DNA from: Brevibacillus laterosporus DSM 25
GTDB taxonomy: Bacteria > Bacillota > Bacilli > Brevibacillales > Brevibacillaceae
Length of the DNA: 64,000 nt
Assembly (NCBI RefSeq): GCF_002706795.1
Contig: NZ_CP017705.1
Coordinates: forward strand, 5,059,501 to 5,123,500
Reading direction: 5' to 3'
The notes under the pieces are model-generated. The model did no database searches, was not told the DNA's origin, and saw nothing but the letters and a program-made list of their open reading frames with translations. Position numbers and translations under genes: made by a program. Positions 33,101 to 37,400 of the stretch are shown here, in pieces. The number at the start of each line of letters is the position of its first letter. Position 1 is the first letter of the stretch.

Positions 33101-34450
33101 TATACTCTCTACTATATTTGTAAAATGTTGCCCCATACGTTCGATCGTAGATTGCTCGAAAATACTTGAATCATACTTCCAGTTCAACAGCATACCATCG
33201 GGCTTATTCATCACTTCAAGTGTAATTTCGTATTCACTCTGCTGCTGAATTTCATCCATCAATGTGAAACCATGCTCTTCTCTTAAAAGCGGGTCGAGTA
33301 CATCTTGATATACGAAAGAAGTCTGAAATAGAGGTGACAGGACAGAGTCGTAACCAAGGTTTAATTTTCTAACTAATAATGGAAAAGGATAGCTGCATGC
33401 CATCCCGTCAATGACGTCGTTCTGGAGCCTGTCCAAATAGCTTTCAAACGAAGTTTCCATGCTGATTTTGCTGCGCACAGGCATCATATTTATGCAAAAT
33501 CCAATCAACTTCTCAAAACGCTTCTCGTTGCGCTGGTTAACAGGCATACCGACCATAATGTCATTCTGGCCTGAATATTTGTGCAATAACACATTAAACG
33601 CCGCGAGAATGACAGTCCAAACATATACTCCCTGTTTGGCTGCAAAACTTTTTAGGCGCTCTCCTTGAACTATGTCAATATGCTGACTCCATATATCACC
33701 TGTTGTAGACTTTACAGATGAGCGAGCTTTATCCAGTGGTAAGTTTAGTCGTGGCGAAGGCTGTTTCAGCTTATCTTCCCAATATGCCAGATAGGCACTG
33801 CCGTTCATATTTATCAGCGCTTGCTCTCTTTCAACATAATCAGCATAAGTTGAGTCTAATGTCTTAACTTCTGGCTTGCGCCCATTCATGTAGGTTTCAT
33901 AAGCTTCAAACAACGTTTGAAGCAGAACCGGTACAGACCCTCCATCAATAATAATGTGGTGTATCGTGATCAGGACGATACTTTCGCTGCCAGAGTTTTT
34001 AAATACGGACACTCGGAAAAGGGGACCCTTTTCCAAGTCAAAAGGCATTTGCATCCGGTTCTGAATATGTGTGATTAAGTCAGCCTCTGACAGTGAATGG
34101 ACGTCCTCTAGCGTCAAACTCAGAGATTTGTGCTTTGAATCAACCTGATAAGGAGTAGCACCCTCCATTGTGAACACCGCATTCAAAATCGGATACTGTT
34201 CTAGGATAAAATGACATGCATTTGTAAAGCAGCTCAGATCCAAGTCAACGACCCGAAAACATAAAGGAATATGATAAGCTGACGATTCTTTATTTGATTT
34301 CTGGATAGCCCAAAGACCTTTTTGACCTTCTGACAACGGTTGTTTCTTCCATTCGTTTTGCATCCTATGAAGAATATTTTTGATTTCGGATTTACGTAGC
34401 TTACCGCCCTTATATTGGGCGATAAGCTCACTAACATTTCCAAGGTTCAT
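12137..34450 (-). CDS. giant hybrid trans-AT PKS/NRPS, 7437 aa
   Basis: ATG 34450 sits 9 nt behind an AAGGGGGG site; the gene starts 19 bp after the upstream PKS stop. Domains by residue: N-terminal helical tail (1-35), C (35-480, HHIIIDG near 162), A (500-1000), PCP (Ser1050), KS (1121-1546, Cys1293), DH (1740-2040, His1766), KR (2050-2490), C-methyltransferase (2560-2920, EVGAGTGGTT near 2733), ACP (Ser2997), ACP (Ser3096), KS (3186-3587, Cys3332), ACP (Ser3833), C (3906-4350), A (4370-4880), PCP (Ser4911), KS (4986-5409, Cys5155), KR (5600-6030), ACP (Ser6133), KS (6223-6640, Cys6385), methyltransferase (6900-7160), alpha/beta-hydrolase (7180-7437, Ser7276, His7410). The second A domain reads as glycine. 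The KSs after both PCPs share an (H)(S/T)NCSSS active site and resemble each other, as expected for KSs that accept aminoacyl chains. All KS here keep HGTGT. There is no AT. The last KS has no ACP in this protein; its carrier is probably the tandem ACP pair that opens the next gene. Confidence 0.95.
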   Translation of the reverse strand: MNLGNVSELIAQYKGGKLRKSEIKNILHRMQNEWKKQPLSEGQKGLWAIQKSNKESSAYHIPLCFRVVDLDLSCFTNACHFILEQYPILNAVFTMEGATPYQVDSKHKSLSLTLEDVHSLSEADLITHIQNRMQMPFDLEKGPLFRVSVFKNSGSESIVLITIHHIIIDGGSVPVLLQTLFEAYETYMNGRKPEVKTLDSTYADYVEREQALINMNGSAYLAYWEDKLKQPSPRLNLPLDKARSSVKSTTGDIWSQHIDIVQGERLKSFAAKQGVYVWTVILAAFNVLLHKYSGQNDIMVGMPVNQRNEKRFEKLIGFCINMMPVRSKISMETSFESYLDRLQNDVIDGMACSYPFPLLVRKLNLGYDSVLSPLFQTSFVYQDVLDPLLREEHGFTLMDEIQQQSEYEITLEVMNKPDGMLLNWKYDSSIFEQSTIERMGQHFTNIVESILVDPSAKICEISMLSQQEADLIMNEWNSSEVQYPQDMCIHQLFERKALKRPQDIAVMDSTDHISYKVLNQKADALAAYLSFEGIGTGSLVAVCVERSLNMVVALLGILKTGAAYVPIDPNTPHERVGYILKDSGVKIALVHGKTNHFLDNVLMQCGTALEDIRLVDLDIQCEQIYSTSPESDVYVNNVDIDNPAYVIYTSGTTGAPKGVCVTHRSILNTLYFLEQEYPLGKEDRYLLKTNYTFDVSIAELFGWFVGDGCLVIAPPGAEKSPSKLVDCVIRFGITHINFVPSMLSLFFDAAKENYQQGESRSLKYILVAGEAFPKELADKCVSLFDGARVENVYGPTEASIYATYFSCKNSNSNNTNIPIGRPIANTKLYILDRVTNGLSPIGVPGELCIAGPGLAMGYLNNEELTNKVFIENPLVPGERIYRTGDLARWRSDGVVEYMGRLDFQVKVRGFRIELEEIEYHLAHHDYIKECAVVVRGSEDTAQLVAYYVPVATSMKSTSEDAHTLKKYLASKLPAYMVPDFVIQLEHLPLTLNGKLDRKFLMNRTITIHQKPQTSARENVTQDRVLSIWKDVLNIENLEPTDAFFEAGGNSLLAVTLAERISTEFNVSFDSTDLFTYPNVNSICKYLSETGSVQVSIEEEAECPLDSYSAHAKGCPQYYKESAAVIGISCHFPGARNYKEFWNNLMDGKNSAVYFDDNVLRKSNIPPDILGNPNYVPVNIGLEEKESFDGEFFKLSPSHVALMDPQFRQLLLHAWRVVEDAGYYHKNIPNTGVYVTTANHNYGALSEYSFRTKEVTESPEQYLAWVLSQSGSVSSMISYQLGFTGPSLSVHSNCSSSMSALDLAFQALMSGKIDYAIVAAGGISHLDRKGYIYQPGLNFSSDGQIKTFDSNADGMMGGEGVGAILLKRASDAVESNDHIYGILRGVATNSDGGDTPGFYSPSANGQGKVIQKVIEQTKVSPDTITYVEAHGTGTKLGDPVEFKALTDVYRRYTSKNSFCVIGSLKPNIGHLDTAAGLAGCIKVLLALQNKQIPPSINYSAPNPKIDVEQSPFYIVKDAIQWSVDEYPRRAAVSSIGLGGTNGHAIFEEYVDMLSYKNDIESCDNDNGFIVPVSAHKELILSSYVNALYEYVQTLDSGNDRTQSQRLLANIAYTFQTGRAQMKYRVAFVVQNLAQFLEGMQQYLHGNQSSLYVTGLREKNSNHVVVEKHASNMTIRDNVSEIVQAWVSGANIDWTIYYPPAVFKRMSLPTYPFELKSYDWPQQNSDTHKNTSLVGSPIHSLLHRNVSTFDQIKYRSFFSGREFFLADHIVDGRMLMPAVAVLEMARAAITNAMQCEDEMEPHIKFKNISWIRPIYILETGIVLDVELVRVNSGKDDRIKFSIVSVEKNELVQHAEGEAIILPLKREASADVKALLNKATGISIPKDVCYDYIKLAGIDYGDSFKIVDIVHRGIEAGAPFAIGELRLPDALSSTSSQYLLHPSMLDGAIQTSIGLVSDQVVGRMKQQDTSVFQKQDIMIPFSMKSMEIYGSCKEHMYSIVRDGNSSQKSTFSKLLDIDLVDKNGMICVRMRGVGYRKFSDSRIHSRNVTQPQTAKQHTIIPVWKPVCLSEGGKVFSANHTEAELGTTLVFYTSDKYYLEIKKKISGECRHILIKPADTIDVLQGMIESENVSHIIWFAPAGSDSNSHVRNLIEDQESGTFHLFRLIKACLHLGYGVKKLRWTVVTFSSQKIKTDDQVNPAHAGVHGLISSMAKEYAHWDIALLDVPSDMPVPLDEIVSIPSTNGKTLGLRNNQWFAQELMTVQTQPNYTAGYRECGVYVVIGGAGGISELWTRYMIEHYRASVVWIGRRPMDQHIRQQLDSISKFADKHNAIVPIYISADACDRSQLTRAYERIREIYPTINGVVHSAIVLADKSLAYMDEECFKSVMSVKVDASVNMVEVFLQERLDFILFFSSIESFVREAGQANYAAGCTFIDSFAQALGSDTDWFKEKAQIKTMNWGYWGTVGVVSDDFYKERMAALGFDSLETDEAMTHLQRFLSGPFSQISLVKTLKDDALELLGDLGNARQLVATIPNVLEDKHIWSNIGGDAAQINALMETLPPQSMQDMTLNLICGILKDLSRSSETGDSKLNLPSLYRMLPKNMHRWLDESKRQLLLKGFAKQDNGGNLVLDESLARSTNVMWHQWESEKQAWLKNKNLTPHVRLVENCLKGLKDVLLGQKKATDIIFPNSSMDALDGIYKGSPVVDYFNLELSRTLCDVIKSQLIHRPDARFRILEVGAGTGGTTTNVLAALEPFSDSIDEYCYTDISKAFLNHAEETFLKNYPYLKTRILNIEDNPVDQGFEEGYYDVVISTNALHATSNIRKTMLNIKSVMKNNAVVLLNEMCSNNILAHVTFGLLDGWWLYRDGEVRIPGSPGLTGESWIDILSELGFINATLPDIKAKCLGQQVIVAASNGIIFDSDFYTRTTTPTYQDVKGDAYADLSPVSRSGVERTAAQTSNKDLLIEMTQTYLIRLISEALNVPESELDVDTDLEEYGLDSILVVKINNELANRFNNLDSSLLFEYKCISALTNYLISERFEELQVLMGNSGSLGEGTDSESELRKRCANYLKSIIGKTLKVEITDIDEYRSLFDYGLDSILVVKINNDLSSNFKELESSLVFDHPTISELVNYLISTRKEELANVLGMVSEHIVTNSQFGAESIESHSRISLDSSISKSVKMASTIQPKIAIVGLNVRMPGAANVDEFWEKIANGINCITPFPADRWWYDDTPIENKYGGFLEDVGCFDAPFFGISEKDAAMMDPQERVFIETVYGAIEDAGYTPENLADSRKIGVFVGVMNATYNKRASYSSIANRTSYLFDFQGTSLAVDTACSSSLTAIHLAVESILRGENECAIAGGVNLLLNMDHFKLLSDLNMLTPDQTCRPFAENANGFLVSEGVGAVVLRPLEKAIENGDHIYGIIKGSAVNASGRSYKYNVSNMKAQVDVVVEAMKNADVTPNALSYIETHGTGTSLGDSIEVSALKRAFQTESDGSERCAIGSVKSNIGHSESASGMAALAKVLMQLKHRKLAPSINCEELNNGIIFSNTPFYVQRELTDWVPPVQKDGNPTLIAGISSFGAGGSNAHMIIEEYHPESLYQHLGEVTHSRKTVLIPLSAQNIERLEIIISNLVHYLDKCKYNLEDIAYTLQLGREHLEARILFSVSSVEELVTKLQSVLNNGLTDVVMIKHLDKLAREYAKNEAGQESIIAAIKSYDEELISAHWLGGHPVPWDLLYSFARPYRVSLPTYPFKKLFYWETEPKEVCEISEKQSKIDALHISTAPVKHSSKERLFEAETSLFSVAQMFLANAIEEETSYPMKASSFETSFLDLNLPSKSLIRITQLIRKQIDAQFDSASIFEYSTVNALASYLSETCPDRIQALIKRTDEHHSSEHHSSIDEPGAEKYAYPLSSSQQGIWALQKAFPESSSYNVPMCFRTSQLDRKSLERAYQYTLTQHPILTSVIGEKNGELIMIENSGSAPNIVEADLTHMSESEALAYMKQESSQPISLDEGPICRLHVYRTSGNAAFILFNVHHIVFDGQSAIVFMKTLFKSYQTVTDGGVLSTQASVATYSDFVSQEQQLVTSEEGTSRLDYWKRQLHNAPTPIELYTDHPRKDKFLVSKGGATLKYSMSAEESRAVIQTAHRLNVYSSTVFMTMLNVLLYVHTQQRDIVVGMPINCRDGQLYENVIGNFVNMIPVRTCINDQDNLDTLCKNLQRAVINGVSNSYPFPLLIRKLGLTADSGSAPLFQIAYMYQDWADTESVGRHSFQYVEGIHQEGEYELVLEVIEPSNPDKNYALNWKYNDELFDEETISCLSSHFLQLLNTFISNPAQPVDAVSVMSKAEADRVLNQWNDTKTDYPREMCVHQLFMRKAKEVPHATALVYDDTHVSYAELDERSNELASYLQQLGVGPNKLVAVYVDRSVELVVLLLGVLKSGAAYVPLDPEYPDERVAHILSDSGAKIVLTRSSFATKLKRIVGDLDVITKPLITTIDEEAPQEVSMIHEMQSTTSLATSDDLAYVIYTSGSTGKPKGVMVHHQALTNFLFSMAKEPGLGVDDIMLAVTTHCFDISVLELFLPLIQGATCYICDTATSKNGDSLKALIEKVRPTIMQATPSTWSMLFYCGWRNPEKLKILCGGEAMSTSLRQQICDLGTDAWNLYGPTETTVWSTVNRVSANGPMTIGKPIANTQIYILNDRGKPNPVAVPGELCISGDGVSKGYWNRPELSAEKFIDNSLTSTGRLYKTGDLARWRPDGSIEYLGRIDSQVKLRGYRIELGEIEAQLMNHSAIDQCAVVDKVLGEEKQLVAYFTSRSSNTRDTQVDELELKTYLAKRLPGYMVPAYFVALDKLPQTPNGKLDRKQLRSLPISNRRPTETANERGYNVSAILAIWQNVLGIENIRADEGFFEVGGSSVSAAIVANKISKTFQVSFSVTDMFKYSKARDIAAYLGRIGNESKVAVTSLKDIDHEKEKEGQQIKSDTLPDYYKNSVAIIGISCQFPGSDNYTQFWNNLVNGVESVRFYSQDELKEMHMNPDVIKDKRFVPAQSSLEGKYDFDPEFFKISARDAELLDPQLRLLLSNSWKAIEDAGYVPSEISDAAVYMSTCNSQYHADLINNTDKKDSEALVNFLMSQMGTIPTMISYKLGLKGPSMFIHTNCSSSLSGLSIAFNAIQAKQCTHALVGAAAVYAPTGVGYLYEEGLSLSSDGHCKAFDASADGMIGGEGVAVLLLKDAVQAIEDNDNIYAIIRGIGINNDGNDKSGFYAPSVSGQSDVIKQVYKATNINPDTISYVEAHGTGTKLGDPIEISALSDAYREFTSRNQYCAIGSVKSNIGHLDAAAGLAGCIKTALVLRNGYVPTSINYQHPNPNIAFETSPFFVAAEGRPLQQSDSPLRAALSSFGIGGTNVHAILEAPILQGDRTQQKRGLVEKPSIVPLSALKQDNLKQYVEAMLDFLLSSSGQVSLNSIAYTLQAGRVSLPCRIVFLVRDITELIESLTLYVEGKQDNRRFIGEMSNNGITSIISDEADQALLLNQWIDTGNLTKIAQWWVAGGNIHWSSLYGDQRPPRVSVPTYPFSKEIYYLEKSSMKQVMSPVPSTKDEYSIMTFEECWEASPIQQTNLVEGKTVVCFLHDFEAQQIFTDYVSVYASGLNVIYVGKGDIFQKVSDTFYVIDSNDPNAVVHLFDDLYMNRIDVCSVVYMWTVEENRALIDTSYVIGVIQMIARSLLNIPDVVIAGTYVNDIEQASLDCLIGIERSIKQVFTDTTVRVLLSEDMPDLEYWAPIVVKELSSTKRTSALYSDGVRYSSVIRPVSIPSDPGTPIVPGGTYVVAGGTGGIGRKLTEYLVTNYNAQIILIGRSDYDITSAKWIQNLGEKSKLITYWQVDISDADALSQHYEVYRKNNTSVNGVFHVAGIAEKSIFTEKSFDDINKVLCPKTYGTLSIEKVFGSASLDFICHFSSIASVIGDFGSCDYAIANRFQSSLTRAKQTDTEQSFPVYSINWPILEDGGLGSMARKGKDKHSMEMYLTSSAQKPLDFAKMMNLLFATLQSGCVSPIIVNVQNRRAERVLGEYLSSAVRMITVNPSEDNLTDNCDCNAKSEIDIFTTVASVVKDIVSSLLNVPIEKLELTKNFADIGLDSIRLAQFARLLSERFGVSILPSVFFDYTNISELIEYILERHNTTIALSLLEQESEVSEIVTSCHASERLLPEDSQLVRNSESSDKCDEDDDAIAIIGMSGLFPEAESVELFWRNIVNGRDSVKEIPKSRFDVNAYYSEEATPMTTNCKWMGSIDKVGEFDPLFFEISPREARTMDPRQRHLLQEAWKALEDAEVGQKELACNTVGVFVGAEPGDYHLVTDDITVTSNSDAILASRLSYFLDLSGPVLAINTACSSGLVAVHQACASLRAGECDIAIVAAANFVLSPDSFIALSQMGMLSADGKCHSFDEHANGMVPGEAVTVLVLKRKSKAERDGNSIYSLIVGSGINYDGKTNGITAPSGRAQQALITSVYQKYNINPADIGHIVTHGTGTRLGDPVEINALIRTFEDVTDKKGYCALTSTKTNIGHTFAASGNVSLISLSESVRHGVIPASLNCQNESDYINWHDSPFYVNHSTKEWSHSGNGTRTGAVSAFGMSGSNAHVVLREYVPKTYVAPDPSPGYLLLLSAKTQEALNARIASMIELFEHEEINQSMLARISDTLGKGRHHFRYRCAIVVTSAREALHVWRGVLSGTPDERVYAGLVERNFTADSSVVHELAHKFKQLKQLGISQEAYIQLITDLAQRYIEGYTLPWQKHDYQAVAKGISLPPYPFFTKRYWSKQKQEMLVSSETDTHPVGSQSEENQVQKTAIGRQQHKSKSLTGLRNDSGNKGNIVELVSLDHYLRSSRKSAIHVLKPNDIVLAPLPLYAVGSTLKSRKDEKNAKVLKKHDILEDLKSAAAINFKGMVPTLNRTGVMVEHLIPYSSDFVEYAGICGGEVLDIGCAYGVATIAALENGARVFAVDLEQKHLDILEQRIDEQFRDQLTLKQGKLPNIDFEDGQFSAIHASRVIHFLSPEEVKITLQKMYRWLKPGGKVFLSTDSPYFGYWQSKAPDYERRKREGDAWPGFIENVADHFDPVDVQGGPSLINALDPDVFERECMAAGFTVEKLGFFGSVGVDRNAQHAPDSGMEHVGIIAQKPFLPNKSKLNHRNSVFSKDGVCINYEVSGNGGMTIVLVHGLGCNSSFWANQIEYFSKKYRVVNIELAGHGDSGSNREKWTIDAYANDVASVVNSLELTNIVLVGHSLGGPVIVEAEYLINGNVIGLIGVETLHNVEPRHLSAEQLEIYVDSVFECDAEIKDMFLPGADPSLIKLVESVRNLVSKHILEASYRGMVTYMQTVRNRIRVPITLINSSSWLTTNVNAAKHYGINVESIENVGHYSMLEAPERLNKTIENVVAKYKVLVTQ
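12140..15793 (-). other. split module: KS, methyltransferase and alpha/beta-hydrolase, no ACP
   Basis: Residues 6220-7437. The KS has NTACSSG (Cys6385) and HGTGT. After its linker comes a class I SAM methyltransferase (VLDIGCAYGVATIAAL near 6971, HFLSPEEV, WLKPGGKVFL), unlike the embedded C-methyltransferase of the same protein and more like small-molecule or O-methyltransferases. An alpha/beta-hydrolase follows, with VHGLGCNSSFW, GHSLGG (Ser7276) and GHYSML (His7410). No clear Asp is seen at the usual acid position after strand 7 (INSSSW). It is not a typical type I thioesterase. The carrier for this module is probably the tandem ACP of the next gene. Confidence 0.82.
15941..19504 (-). other. 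PKS module KS-KR-ACP after glycine
   Basis: Residues 4983-6170. The KS has HTNCSSS (Cys5155), like the other KS that follows a PCP. The KR has AGGTGGIG and DYAIANRF. The ACP has GLDSIRLAQ (Ser6133). It should give a beta-hydroxy product. The KR lacks the LDD Asp (GIAEKS), so its stereochemistry is not called. Confidence 0.88.
19601..22741 (-). other. NRPS module C-A-PCP, glycine code
   Basis: Residues 3904-4950. The C domain has HHIVFDG. Pocket residues from FDISVLE, TIMQATPS, ILCGGEA and WNLYGPTETTVW give DILQLGLVW(K), the known glycine code apart from a Val/Ile exchange. The PCP has VGGSSVS (Ser4911). Glycine is also the residue found in many trans-AT hybrids of Bacillota such as bacillaene. 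Confidence 0.9.
22841..24904 (-). other. KS-ACP module with unusual ACP motif
   Basis: Residues 3183-3870. The KS has DTACSSS (Cys3332) and HGTGT. The carrier protein reads DLNLPSKSL where LGLDS is expected: the Ser (3833) is kept but both Gly and Asp are replaced. There is no reductive domain, so a beta-keto is predicted if the ACP is active. Confidence 0.75.
25046..31099 (-). other. PKS module KS-DH-KR-cMT-ACP-ACP
   Basis: Residues 1118-3135. The KS has HSNCSSS (Cys1293) and follows a PCP. The DH is complete (ADHIVDGRMLMP, HPSMLDGAIQ). The KR has GGAGGIS, where the last Gly of the cofactor loop is Ser, but keeps the NYAAG Tyr. The C-methyltransferase (EVGAGTGGTT) is followed by two near-identical ACP cores (YGLDSILVVKIN in both). 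Predicted output is an alpha-methyl alpha,beta-unsaturated unit next to the first amino acid. Confidence 0.88.
31196..34450 (-). other. NRPS module C-A-PCP with unassigned adenylation code
   Basis: Residues 1-1085 of the 7437-aa protein. The C domain has HHIIIDG and resembles C domains that take a polyketide donor in other hybrids (LSEGQKGLWAIQK). Pocket residues read by alignment to GrsA from FDVSIAE, HINFVPS, ILVAGEA and ENVYGPTEASIY give DVANLAVIY(K). This is not a standard code I recognise. Ala in place of the common Trp at the third position would open the pocket. The PCP has GGNSLL (Ser1050). Confidence 0.85.
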
Positions 34451-34459
34451 TTAATTATT

Positions 34460-34467
34460 CCCCCCTT
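34460..34467 (-). promoter_or_regulatory. ribosome binding site of the 7437-aa PKS/NRPS
   Basis: AAGGGGGG, 9 nt before ATG 34450, just after the upstream stop codon. Confidence 0.85.
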
Positions 34468-34469
34468 GA

Positions 34470-37400
34470 TTAATCAATTAACTTCAACACTACATCAATA
34501 TCGATAGAACCTTTCTCCAGTTCGCTTAGTGCATTCAATAGTTTTCGATCAACGTTTTCAATATTTGGGTCCTCACATTTATTATTTGTAAACATGGTGG
34601 GCGATGGCTTGGATGAAGCTTTTGTTTTTTGTACAGCAATGAGATTATCCAATGCAGTCGGGTAGTGACTTTCTAAGAACGCCGACAACTCTGACACAGT
34701 TTTATAATGGAATAATCGACTAGGAAAAATACTAGGATCTATCTTATCGGCAATTTCTAATGCCATACTTACAATCGCAGCTGAAGTCAATCCCATCGCA
34801 AAAAAACCGTCATCTTTTTTGATAGCTTCAACCGGTTTGTTCATCACGTCAGCCACTAGTTTACGGCAAAATAATAATGCTTTTTCACTTCGGCTTAACG
34901 CGACATGGTTATCATCGTTATGCTCTATTCTGCCTGTATCGTCTGCGCGTATAAATGTTACGTGCATCGTGGATCTAGGTTCCGACTTAGAAAGATTTTT
35001 AGACTCCGGATGATTCTCCGTTGATCTGCTCGTAATCCAATATTTCTCTTTACTGAACGGGTATGTTGGCAAATGAGCACGCCCTGGAACTTCCGTGTAC
35101 ATTGTCTTCCAATCGATAGAATAGCCCTTACTCCATAGTTCCGCGACTTTTTTAAGCCTATCTTTATCCATCCGCATGGAAATCATTTGCTCCAATTCCT
35201 CGTCATTATTACATAATCCTTGATCTTCATTCGTTTCATCGACTGATTCATACCAACTGTTCTCAATTTTTTGCTGTCCGTTTAAAAACTCATGGAAACG
35301 AGAGTATAACTCCTCCAAACTAGTAACCAACGTAATAAAACGCTCCCGACAAGCAATCCGTCCTGTCTGCATTGTAAAGGCTAAACGGGACAACGGGATA
35401 TTCTTATTAGCCTCAATAAACCCAACTAGCTTGCGAATGTATTCGGTCAAAGTTTCTCGATTTTTAGCCGACACAGGAATTAGTACTCCCTGCGTTTCAT
35501 CAACCAGACGGGCATCAACGTATTCAGGTGCTTCCTCCAAGATAATATGTGCATTAGATCCGGTTGCGCCTATGGAATGTACGGCTGCCCTGCGCACATC
35601 CCCTTTTAATATCTTGTCGTCCGACCAATCCATAACCTTACTCGATAGATAGAAAGGGGATGATTCAAGATTCAAATAAGGATTGATTTCTTTGCTAGGC
35701 AAGGGATGCAAAATTTTCTTATGATGCAGTTGCAAGATTGCACTCGTCACCCCACTTATACCTGCTGCTGATTCAGCGTGGCCGATATTTGACTTAACCG
35801 AGCCTAAAGCACAAAAACTATTTTTCTGCGTATATTTTCGGAATGCCATTGTCAATGCATCTACTTCAATCGAATCTCCGATTAATGTACCTGTCGCATG
35901 TGCTTCCATATAACTTATTGTTTCAGGATCAATGCCCGACTTATCTAAACAATCCGTAATGACAGATGCTTGAGCGACTGGACTTGGTACGTGCATGCCG
36001 CTTGATTTGCCTACATGATTCACAGCACTTGACTTGATAACGGCGTAGATTGCATCTTTATCCATCAATGCTTGGTCTAGCGGTTTAAGGATGACTACTC
36101 CGACACCTTCGGAGGATACATATCCATCACCCCCTGCTCCAAATGAATGGCAACGACCATCACTAGAGTGCATATCCAGCATGCCATAGCTTTGATATTT
36201 GCTTGGATGTATCGACAAATTTACTCCACCTGCAATCGCAACCTGACTCTCACCTCTGTATATGCTTTCGATCGCTAAATGAATAGCCGTTAAGGAAGAC
36301 GTGCATACCGTATCAATTGCAATAGAAGGACCATGGAAATTGCAAAAATACGATACACGATTTGCTATTAATGAAGCATTGAACGATAAAGGAATATCCT
36401 TAGTATCACGCGACTCTTCACTTTGGAGCATCGCATAGTCCTGGTGCATAGCACCTACAAACACTCCCACCATTCGTCGGTTATGCTCCCCACTGGAGGC
36501 AACAAGGTTATCCGGTGTATATCCAGCATTTTCGATCCCCTCCCAACATACTTCTAGGAAGTGTCTTTCTTGGGGATCCATCCGCGTTGCTTCTTCAGGT
36601 GTAATGCCAAAAAAACCTGCATCAAAACACTCCACATCGCTAATAAACCCACCCCATTTGGACATAGGCTTTCCGGAGGGAGATGTTATCCCGTCAAAAT
36701 AATTGTTATCCCATCGTGTGTGTGGAATTTCTGTAATACAATCAACACCATTGCATAAATTTTCCCAGAATTCTTCGAGATTTGCCGATTTAGGAAAACG
36801 ACCAGCCATCCCTATAACCGCGACATCTTTTATCCCCAACGAATTCACCGAAGCAGATGAGCATTTTATTTCACTTATGTCTACCGTCATGGAAGATTTA
36901 GGCTCATTTGAAATAAGAGATGCAACTTCAGTAATACTTTTAGTACTTTCCATCGTTTGCAATGCGCTTTCTTTGTTTAGCAACCTATCTATTTCAGCAG
37001 GGTATTGACGCCATAAATATCCGCTTAGCATTGATATTGTTGAGTGCTCGAAAAAAATCGTTGGCGACAGTTTTACACCGATCGCTGAACTGAGGTTTTT
37101 CACTGCTTGCAACAACATAATCGAATCCAAACCAAGCTCATAGTATCCTTTATGTTCGCCTACTTCTTTTTCATTGACACCCACGTATGACGCAATCATA
37201 GATTTCAATAGTGCCTCTAGCGTTACATTTGGTACTTGTTTGTGCTGTGCAGGAAGAGATTTTGGTGTATTGTTTTGCGTTTTCTTTAAAAAACGTTCAT
37301 TCCGAACTGCTTTGATTTTCAAGTTCTTCAGTTCACCTATTTTGCGTCCGTCAGATGAGAAATACTCCAATGTTATGGTTACCAAATCCTGAGTCACCGT

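Noticed and set aside
34677-36854. KS with HATGT considered as a KS0
   Set aside because: The catalytic His is present and the Gly to Ala change next to it is common in active KSs; Cys and the second His (NIGH) are intact.
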